A stretch of 29,375 nucleotides of DNA from NCBI GenBank assembly GCA_016839635.1, contig JAEOTV010000232.1, positions 1-29,375 of the forward strand. The letters run 5' to 3'. Within the stretch, counting starts at the first letter, position 1; each line of letters opens with the position of its first letter. Source of the DNA: Promethearchaeota archaeon. Its GTDB lineage: Archaea > Asgardarchaeota > Lokiarchaeia > Sigynarchaeales > SOKP01. Made by a program: the position numbers and the translations under genes. The notes below the pieces were generated by a model. The model was not told where the DNA came from. It made no database searches and saw only the letters and a program-made list of their open reading frames with translations. Of this stretch, positions 22,827 through 29,375 are shown piece after piece.

Positions 22827-25466
22827 TTAATTATTGTTAATCTTAATTTTTCGCTTTTTGAGTATATAAAATATCATTGTCATTGATATTATTGTCAGTA
22901 ATAACACATCATAACCAGGAATTGGAGGTAGTCCATCCCCATCATCTGGAGATGGTCGATTTACACAAGTGTTGCCAGAGATGGTATTACTTGAACTTAA
23001 TTGTTCTACAATGCACCTATTGTTCCAATACAGAAGGTTGTTTGTTATTGTATTAAAATTACTAGCGTCCCATAGATATATTCCATTTAATGTATTATTA
23101 TTGATTGTGTTTCCTGTAATCTCGTTATTTTCTGATCTTACAAAAATAATTCCATGTTCTGAATTATTATTAAAGGTATTACTAAAAACGTATATATCTG
23201 TAGATTCACTTGACCATATTCCATAGACGTTATAACTTGCATTATTGTCCAAAATGTCAATATGTTGACATTGATAAAGCCATATACCTCGTTCAATGTT
23301 TATATTAATTTCGTTATTAGAAATGGTGCTGTCTATAACATTTCCTAAGTATAATCCAGTACCACAATAATTCATAGTATTATCAGAAATAAGATTATCT
23401 TCACCATAACTAATAACTACGCCACCACCTGGATTATAATCTAGATCGTTTTCTACAATATTACTGTGATAAAGATCCCATCCATGGATGCCAGTATCGC
23501 ATCGTATATAATTATTAGAGACAAGAATATATGAACTATCTTCCAAATATACCCCTTCTCCATTATTCAAAAAGTCATTATCCTTAATAGTGTAATTTTC
23601 ACCATTCACTACTTGAATTCCTGAGGTTTGATGGTCCATCAGTGTATTCTCTAATAGTGTAATATTGTTACAATTTAAGAAATGAAATCCTGAATACCAA
23701 TTCTCAGATGCTGAATTATTGAATAACATGTGAAAGGCTGTTTCTTGAAAATAATAACCATCTTCTCCATTCAAATTTGCTATATTCTCCGTAAAATAAT
23801 TGTTATCTTCCCATATATAGAAACCCTTCTCTAGGTTCCCATTTGCTATGTTTCCTGTTAAGTTATTGTACTCCCCCCATATATATATTCCATGTTCATT
23901 TCCCCTTGCTACATTACTTGTAATATTACAATAATCGCCTAGTAAATTTATACCAAATTCATCATTATCAATTGCAATATTTCCAATCACTTCACACCAA
24001 CTACTATAATATAATACTATTCCATCGCCTGTGTGTATTCCATTATATTTCACTGTGTTATCTATAATGGAGGAGTGATTACATAATGAAATTCTAATCC
24101 CCGAACGGAAGTTACTCTTTATAGTGTTATTGTAAAGATAAGTATATGGGCTCCTTGAGATTTCAATGCCCCCACCATCCCATTCAAGACCATTATTGTT
24201 CACTGTACTGTAAAGAATCTTATTATCTGCTCCATATTCAATAATTACACCCTCTCTGAGATTATTGCTCATATCACAATCTGTAATTGTTATATTTTCA
24301 CAATAATATAATAAAATTCCATTTGTAGAATATGATGTGTTAGCATTTGATACTATTGAATCATTACAATTGATTAAAATGACTTGTCCTGCATTGTTAA
24401 ATTCGTCAGATATTAACCCCGTTTCATTAATATAATAGTGAATTGGCCTTGTATTGATAGTATTGGTAGAATCAATTGGGTCATATAAGATCATATCGTC
24501 GAATGTAGCCGAAGGAATCCCAAGACCACAATTCATCATCGAATTATCTGTAAAATTATTCTCATAGCACCAAGAATCAATATATAGTCCATATCTTGTA
24601 TGATTAAACATCTCATTATTAGTAAAATTACTTTCCCTAACTGCTAATAGACGCATTCCATATTCACAATCGTAAATATAGTTATCTTCTACATTGTTGC
24701 CTTCTGAATGTTCTATAGTAATCCCCCTAGTATTATTGAACATAATATTTCCAGTGATATTCATATAGTCACCATTCGTGTAGACCCCCGAACCAAAGCA
24801 ATTCTCCATTGTATTTCCAACAATCTGGTGATAATTCCCTCCACTTGTCCGTATAGCATGATAACTATGATTTTTAAAGGTATTATCAATTACTCTAATA
24901 TTGTCACTACTAGAAGGAAAAATGCCTAAATGATTATCTTTAAAAAGATTCTCGGTAATACTGATATTATCTGATTGAAGGGTGTATATTCCATGTCCTC
25001 TGGTAAAAGTATTATTATATATCGTACCTCTCGTTACATAGAATAATTGAATTGCTGCATCTTCAGAATCTATACCACTATTAAAGAGGGTACAATTTTG
25101 TATTCTAAAAAAGGCGTTTGAATCTCGAATTAGAATACCATAGTCCGTACCATTGCAATTGATTGAGACATTCTCAATAATATAAGGAGCCCCCCAAGTT
25201 CCTAAACCATCACACCAGTCCTGACTCACAGCCCATGTCCAGTTATGTGCTCCAACACCTACAGCGTCTCCATCAATAAAAATAGAATAAATACCAAGAT
25301 CCCACCAGTCAGAGCTTTTTACACGGGTTTCATCATTAAAATTAGTGTTAGAAGAATTAGTTCCATGATTTCCAAGCATCATATTTGAAATTGTTGGGAC
25401 AATTGTAAGAAGAAAGATTAAAGAAATTACAAAACTAAATTGAAATAGTTGTTCTTTTTTTTTCAT
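22827..25466 (-). CDS. Large secreted NosD-like beta-helix protein with C-terminal anchor
   Basis: About 879 residues starting at ATG 25466 (a TTG at 25484 would add six). A signal peptide (MKKKEQLFQFSFVISLIFLL) is followed by the WTWAVSQDWCDGLGTWGAPY motif common before archaeal NosD beta-helices. Dozens of ~22-residue turns then fill about 85-840, each with Asn-ladder patterns (ITENLFKDN, ITGNIMFNN, ISNNEININ). The end has an IPGYDVLLLT segment, a membrane span and the basic tail KKRKIK, the layout of a C-terminal sorting or anchor signal (PGF/Loki-CTERM style, by resemblance). It is likely a surface carbohydrate-binding or -cleaving protein; no catalytic triad can be assigned. A TATA-like box lies upstream at 25514-25524. 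Confidence 0.85.
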   Translation of the reverse strand: MKKKEQLFQFSFVISLIFLLTIVPTISNMMLGNHGTNSSNTNFNDETRVKSSDWWDLGIYSIFIDGDAVGVGAHNWTWAVSQDWCDGLGTWGAPYIIENVSINCNGTDYGILIRDSNAFFRIQNCTLFNSGIDSEDAAIQLFYVTRGTIYNNTFTRGHGIYTLQSDNISITENLFKDNHLGIFPSSSDNIRVIDNTFKNHSYHAIRTSGGNYHQIVGNTMENCFGSGVYTNGDYMNITGNIMFNNTRGITIEHSEGNNVEDNYIYDCEYGMRLLAVRESNFTNNEMFNHTRYGLYIDSWCYENNFTDNSMMNCGLGIPSATFDDMILYDPIDSTNTINTRPIHYYINETGLISDEFNNAGQVILINCNDSIVSNANTSYSTNGILLYYCENITITDCDMSNNLREGVIIEYGADNKILYSTVNNNGLEWDGGGIEISRSPYTYLYNNTIKSNFRSGIRISLCNHSSIIDNTVKYNGIHTGDGIVLYYSSWCEVIGNIAIDNDEFGINLLGDYCNITSNVARGNEHGIYIWGEYNNLTGNIANGNLEKGFYIWEDNNYFTENIANLNGEDGYYFQETAFHMLFNNSASENWYSGFHFLNCNNITLLENTLMDHQTSGIQVVNGENYTIKDNDFLNNGEGVYLEDSSYILVSNNYIRCDTGIHGWDLYHSNIVENDLDYNPGGGVVISYGEDNLISDNTMNYCGTGLYLGNVIDSTISNNEININIERGIWLYQCQHIDILDNNASYNVYGIWSSESTDIYVFSNTFNNNSEHGIIFVRSENNEITGNTINNNTLNGIYLWDASNFNTITNNLLYWNNRCIVEQLSSSNTISGNTCVNRPSPDDGDGLPPIPGYDVLLLTIISMTMIFYILKKRKIKINNN

Positions 25467-25484
25467 ATTAGATTTCAACCACAA

Positions 25485-25817
25485 TTTATGGTTAGTTTAC
25501 GAACTAGTCAGAAATATATTTAAAACTTTCCATTTTTGTAGGAGTGACATATATGTAAAAAATGTTTCTATTGATTTTAGACCTTAAATATTATTTTAGT
25601 TTCGAAGAATCTAAATTTAAATAACTTTAAATGGATAAGATTTATCGTAAAATTCTTCTCTCAGAAATTTATGAATTACATTTTCTAATCTTTGTTTATA
25701 AGAATCTAAGCTTTCCATTAAAACCCAAGTATTTACATTATTCGATTAAAGAAGTTTTATATTAATTAGAACTTTATTTAACATTAAGTCTAAAATTAAA
25801 TAATCTTCTAAAAGAAA
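25485..25817. other. Divergent AT-rich intergenic region
   Basis: About 330 bases without a gene. It holds the TATA-like box for the minus-strand beta-helix gene near 25514-25524. On the plus side there are weak AT-rich candidates near 25750-25760 and 25770-25777 for the acyltransferase-like gene. No RNA gene or strong repeat was seen. Confidence 0.4.
25514..25524 (-). promoter_or_regulatory. Candidate TATA box of the large beta-helix gene
   Basis: On the minus strand this reads TTTAAATATAT, a good archaeal TATA match, 48-58 bases before the ATG at 25466. That leaves a leader of about 25 bases. Confidence 0.45.
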
Positions 25818-26519
25818 ATGAGTGAAAGTGTAGGTACAGAAGTAAAAGAAGAAGGAGATAAATTAAATCCAAAATTAATTGCTTTTGATATGCTTTATGC
25901 CGGTGTAAAAGGATTAAGTGGCTTATTCTTTAAGGCATTTATGGACTTGAAAATCGAAGGTCAAGAGAATATTCCTTTCAGAGGGAAAGCTATTTTAACC
26001 ACAATTACACCAAATGTTATACGCGATATGTTAATAATTGCTCAGGTATCTGGTCGAAAGATTCATTTCATGCTCGATCCTAAGTTAATGAAGCATCAAA
26101 TAATGGGTCCTGTTTTAAAAAGCCTTGGTATGATTCGAGGCACTGAAAGCAAAGAAGATACTGAACCAATTGAAAAAGTTTTTGAGATTTTAAATGAAAA
26201 AGGCGATCTTGTAGGTATGACTCCTGAATCTCGACATGATCATGAAGTTCAAGTAAAATCCATGGCAGCAATCATAAAATTTGCGATTGCTGGAGATGCG
26301 CCAATTATTCCAATTGCTATTACCACATACAAGACCAAGATCTTGAATATGTTTACGGGAGATGGTATAAAAGTAAAGGTCGGAAATCCTTTACGTGTTG
26401 AAAAACGATTAAATCGAGAGAAATATAGGGCAGAACGCTATGAACTCGCTGAAGATATAATAAATATCATTGATTCTCTTAAAGAAAGACCAGATGTTGA
26501 AGAAAAAAATAATATTTAA
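25818..26519 (+). CDS. PlsC-like (LPLAT) acyltransferase homologue lacking the catalytic His
   Basis: PlsC-type enzymes move acyl groups onto glycerol-phosphate lipids. The 233 residues follow that fold: FMDLKIEGQENIPFRGKAIL leads to the place of motif I, where the usual H-x4-D reads P-x4-D (Pro65, Asp70; ITPNVIRD). Motif III-like GDLVGMTPESRHDHEVQV (about 130-147) replaces the common PEGTRS. Motif IV-like APIIPIAI follows. With histidine gone, ordinary acyl transfer is doubtful; it may bind lipids or use other chemistry. No clear membrane span is present. Archaea have ether lipids, so even an active PlsC would be unusual. It has no close neighbours on its strand. The homology call rests on the order of motifs. 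Confidence 0.68.
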   Translation: MSESVGTEVKEEGDKLNPKLIAFDMLYAGVKGLSGLFFKAFMDLKIEGQENIPFRGKAILTTITPNVIRDMLIIAQVSGRKIHFMLDPKLMKHQIMGPVLKSLGMIRGTESKEDTEPIEKVFEILNEKGDLVGMTPESRHDHEVQVKSMAAIIKFAIAGDAPIIPIAITTYKTKILNMFTGDGIKVKVGNPLRVEKRLNREKYRAERYELAEDIINIIDSLKERPDVEEKNNI

Positions 26520-26612
26520 TAAATTTATTTTAAATTATTTTTAATCAAATTCTTCTTTTTATAAATTTTTTTAAAATGCTAAGAGATTCAATTAGATTCA
26601 CAGAAATTATTT

Positions 26613-27584
26613 TTATAAAACTATTATAAGGTTTACTGATAAAAAGATAATTAATATTACGGTTAAAATTATTCCATCATTCCATTTTATCGATTTTTTC
26701 TTTGAAATCCAGTTAAAATAGAGAATTAAAATTAATAGAAGTAGCCAATTCCAAAAAATAATCCATGAAAGGGCAAAATTCACCATGATTATTGCGCTAA
26801 TTCCAAACGTGAGTGTTAAATTCCAGAATACTTTTCCAATCATCCCTCCTAAGCCTATTTCAAGACTCTTCTTTTTTATGGATTTTATTACTAAAGTTAA
26901 TTCTTCAACATTTGTCACAAAAGCGATTATAACAAACCCAAAGAATGTTTCAGGGATATTTGTTAATAGTAGAATGTGTTCTGTAGAAAAAATCAACAAT
27001 TCTCCACCTAAAAATATGAAAATAAAGCTAATAATAATTAAAATGAATTTTTTAAATTTTGGTTCTTTTTTTAATTCTTTATTTCCATTTTCGTTATGAT
27101 TATGACTCTCTCTTGAAATTATTTCACCTGAATTATCTTTAGAGAGTATTTTTATATTTATAATCAAATAAATAAAATATTCAATAATGACAATAATTCC
27201 AACAATAAATAATCCAAAGTTAATTAGAGTACCAAAGAGAAGTAATAGAATACAACTATATAATAGTAAAAAGTAAAATTGTGGCACTGATTTAAAACTG
27301 ATTTTATAGAAAAAAGCTGGGATTGCGAAACTTATAGTTAATGCTATTATTGAATTACCTATGACATTTCCAACTGCGATATAAGATAATCCACTTACTG
27401 CTGCAATAATGGAAGTAATAGATTCTTCTGGATCAATCCCAATAATTAATGCTCCAATAATAAAAGGAGATACTCCATATGTGATGCATACATCTTTTAG
27501 ATTATCTAAAAAGACATCTGCCGTAAAAAAAATAATCAAATAGCCAACAATAAAAAGTGGGATCCAAATAATGAGCTCTATCAT
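26613..27584 (-). CDS. CaCA-type cation exchanger (Na+/Ca2+ antiporter-like)
   Basis: A 323-residue membrane protein with about ten spans in two halves joined by a polar loop (about 148-178) that contains a His/Asn-rich SHNHNENGN. The two alpha-repeats of the CaCA superfamily are at about 36-86 (ending AVGNVIGNSIIAL) and 210-262 (ending GGMIGKVFWNLTL). In known exchangers the core motif is G-T-S-L-P-E in each repeat. Here the first reads G-I-D-P-E-E (49-54) and the second V-T-N-V-E-E (223-228), so the ion-binding glutamates (54 and 228) remain but the neighbouring Thr/Ser and Pro differ. Ion choice may therefore be changed. It starts 6 bases after the acetyltransferase gene, in one operon. 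Confidence 0.8.
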   Translation of the reverse strand: MIELIIWIPLFIVGYLIIFFTADVFLDNLKDVCITYGVSPFIIGALIIGIDPEESITSIIAAVSGLSYIAVGNVIGNSIIALTISFAIPAFFYKISFKSVPQFYFLLLYSCILLLLFGTLINFGLFIVGIIVIIEYFIYLIINIKILSKDNSGEIISRESHNHNENGNKELKKEPKFKKFILIIISFIFIFLGGELLIFSTEHILLLTNIPETFFGFVIIAFVTNVEELTLVIKSIKKKSLEIGLGGMIGKVFWNLTLTFGISAIIMVNFALSWIIFWNWLLLLILILYFNWISKKKSIKWNDGIILTVILIIFLSVNLIIVL

Positions 27585-27590
27585 GTTATA

Positions 27591-28211
27591 CTATTGTTTT
27601 TTTTTATTCCAATGTATAAAAATTTGGAATTTAAACTTTTTTCCTTTATATTCACCATCACTTATAGCAGAGAATTCAAATCCATTGTTTTCATGCCAAT
27701 AAATTGATGCCTTATTAAATAATGGCTTTTCCACAATAAATGCAACAATAGGGGTATTGATTTCTGGTAAAGCTTTTTTAAAAATAGCAGTAGCTATTCC
27801 TTTACGTTTATATTCTGGTAGTATACTTATTTGGTCTAAATAAGCAAATTCTATTCCAGCATCAAGGAGTAAGTCTTTTGTTCTATCATTTTCAAAGGAG
27901 AGATTACCAATTACATCCCGTACTTTAATAATATCATATTTTTTTTTATGAATACTGAGAAAACCTACAAGATCTCCACTACCATCTTTAGCAACATAAA
28001 TTTGAGTATCAGAATCTCTGATTAGGTCTTTATAGTAATCAATGCCTACTTCTTTTCTTAGAAAACCCTCATCTTCTAATTCCTTCTTTTGTTTTTGTGT
28101 AATTTCATCAAGATCTCTTATTTCAACAAGATTTTTTTTAAGAACATTGTGAATTCCGGAGGAATCCTCTAATTTTGCAATATCGACTTTAACAGAAAAT
28201 TTCTTTGGCAT
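27591..28211 (-). CDS. GNAT-family N-acetyltransferase
   Basis: A 206-residue acetyl-CoA-dependent transferase. The GNAT core runs from about 90 to 200: IYVAKDGSGDLVGFLSIHKK (beta strands), FAYLDQISILPEYKRKGIAT, where the R-x-x-G-x-A turn binds the pantetheine pyrophosphate, then AIFKKAL, and WHENNGFEF near the end, a normal GNAT close. I chose ATG at 28211; a TTG at 28220 would add three residues. The N-terminal ~70 residues are a family-specific addition. Substrate cannot be named. The exchanger gene starts 6 bases downstream, so both come from one transcript, but no functional link is known. Confidence 0.85.
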   Translation of the reverse strand: MPKKFSVKVDIAKLEDSSGIHNVLKKNLVEIRDLDEITQKQKKELEDEGFLRKEVGIDYYKDLIRDSDTQIYVAKDGSGDLVGFLSIHKKKYDIIKVRDVIGNLSFENDRTKDLLLDAGIEFAYLDQISILPEYKRKGIATAIFKKALPEINTPIVAFIVEKPLFNKASIYWHENNGFEFSAISDGEYKGKKFKFQIFIHWNKKKQ

Positions 28212-28351
28212 TCTTATCAACTGTTTTAATGTAAAAAAAATTAGTTTTTTAATTCTTCTTAATTAAATATTGATATTAGATTTTAATAAAAGGAGATTAT
28301 TTTAAATCTTTGAGTTACATAGTATATAATAACAATTTTTAAGGGATATTC

Positions 28352-29375
28352 ATGTCATATTCAACACCGGAAGAGGAATATACATTTAAAGTTACTTTAG
28401 TATTCTGGAAATTCTACGAAATTGGGGAATACTTCGAACTTCCGAATTTGCGTCGCTTTTTGGAACAGGAAAGTTCATTCAAGCTTTATGATGGCTATCA
28501 TTGCCAATTAAGCCATCCTGTCACAGGAGAGAAGTGTCACCAGCCGTTAAAATGGATTTCAAGTCAATCCCACAACTACGCACCAGTAACATTTAAAATA
28601 GGAAAAACTGATAGATTTTCTTGCGTTTCAAATCCTAATATCATAGGGAAGATACGTTTAGAGGGCCATATTCATTATGGATCTGTTCTTGTTATTCATT
28701 GCGAATTAGTATTTGATAATTATCATTCTATTGAAGATTTTATTGAGATATCACAGCCTTCTAATATTATTCTTGAAAGTACTAACAAACCTATTACCGA
28801 AAGGTTTATTGAAATAAGAGATGATGTAATTAATATTCTTGCTAAGGGAGATTTTGCCGATAAGCCAAAATTAGAATCTGTTTTAGAACCTTGGCATCAT
28901 ACATGGATAATTTGGGATGCTAAACCAGATTTTAATAGAATGGATTATCGTTTTATTGGAAATGAAATAGGAAAAAATGCCCATTATTCTATTGGTCTTA
29001 CCTTACGAACAGACAAATATCGCGAATTAGATCCAATCGCATATAGAGATCAGATTAATCTTAAAAATCTAAGTCCTTATAAAGATGAGTTTGTTATGAT
29101 TACACATGCTGGAAACGTAATCATTCCAGGTCCTGGATTATTAGATCCCGATTCTATGAAAAATTTGTTTATCGACACATTATTTGCTCCCGAAGTAGGA
29201 AATGTTCAAAGATTTCTTATATTAATGCATATGGAAAATATATTGGTCGTGGCAGATAAATTTGATAAAGTTATTTCAGAAACTCGAGCAATGGAAGAAG
29301 ATTTGACTTTAAAGGAAAAGATTGATAGACTTGAAGAATTGGAGACTGAATTAAATAGAATTATACTTGAATTAA
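28352..29375 (+). CDS. Unidentified protein, partial at 3' end
   Basis: An ATG at 28352 opens a frame that stays open to the last base, giving at least 341 residues. The N-terminal part (about 8-130) looks like beta-rich domains (FKVTLVFWKFYEIGEYFELP, then GKIRLEGHIHYGS). A middle part has WHHTWIIWDAKPDFNR and YSIGLTLRTDKYREL. From about 300 it turns helical and charged (EEDLTLKEKIDRLEELETEL), probably the beginning of a coiled coil. Cysteines in DGYHCQL and GEKCHQP are close together but give no clear motif. No signal peptide is present. I do not recognise the family. Codon use looks like that of the neighbours, so it is very likely a real gene. Confidence 0.7.
   Translation, partial: MSYSTPEEEYTFKVTLVFWKFYEIGEYFELPNLRRFLEQESSFKLYDGYHCQLSHPVTGEKCHQPLKWISSQSHNYAPVTFKIGKTDRFSCVSNPNIIGKIRLEGHIHYGSVLVIHCELVFDNYHSIEDFIEISQPSNIILESTNKPITERFIEIRDDVINILAKGDFADKPKLESVLEPWHHTWIIWDAKPDFNRMDYRFIGNEIGKNAHYSIGLTLRTDKYRELDPIAYRDQINLKNLSPYKDEFVMITHAGNVIIPGPGLLDPDSMKNLFIDTLFAPEVGNVQRFLILMHMENILVVADKFDKVISETRAMEEDLTLKEKIDRLEELETELNRIILEL

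Overview
The window reads as a fragment of an AT-rich Asgard (Promethearchaeota) genome, most likely Lokiarchaeia-like. This is inferred from gene content: a single-chain Rag-type GTPase with a fused Roadblock domain, longin-like and longin-Roadblock proteins, several free Roadblock/LC7 proteins, a zinc-ribbon/Roadblock protein of a type I associate with Lokiarchaeia, archaeal TATA-like promoter elements, and large secreted beta-helix and LamG-type proteins with C-terminal membrane anchors. No rRNA, tRNA, CRISPR array or transposase was seen.

Layout. 1-216 is the 3' end of an unidentified plus-strand gene. 273-524 (minus) encodes a free-standing BRCT domain. 751-1788 is a graveyard: a 40-residue tail of a second trmO, then a broken chimeric gene of the 2-hydroxyacyl-CoA dehydratase-related (DUF2229) family with a frameshift, an internal loss and a nonsense codon. 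2101-6488 (plus) is a two-gene operon for a double activase fused to a DUF2229 domain and its COG3581-like partner. It ends tail to tail with trmO and pepD (minus, 6485-8520). 8635-9666 (plus) carries a TIGR04076 protein and the zinc-ribbon/Roadblock protein.

9663-14733 (minus) is a three-gene operon read from high to low coordinates: a secreted DUF2341/LamG protein with one membrane span and a helical TPR-like cytosolic tail, then the Rag-like GTPase, then a longin-like protein overlapping it. This looks like a surface receptor wired to a GTPase and is the best candidate for an undescribed system. 15046-16248 (minus) is a charged coiled-coil protein with two TPR-like repeats. 16433-17799 (plus) carries a small two-span membrane protein and a short beta-helix protein.

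17820-19903 (minus) is a second signalling cluster: Roadblock, V4R-type ligand-binding protein, longin-Roadblock fusion and a Roadblock-like protein. It combines fold types also found in eukaryotic TRAPP and Ragulator-like complexes. Divergent from it, 20306-22732 (plus) encodes an intact DUF2229-type protein, its activase and a 64-residue helical protein. 22827-25466 (minus) is a large secreted beta-helix protein. 25818-26519 (plus) is a PlsC-like acyltransferase homologue without the catalytic histidine. 26613-28211 (minus) is an acetyltransferase plus CaCA-type exchanger operon. 28352-29375 (plus) is an unidentified gene running off the end.

Two themes stand out: radical-type acyl-CoA dehydratase/activase chemistry in three separate places (one dead), and eukaryote-like small-GTPase regulation in two operons.
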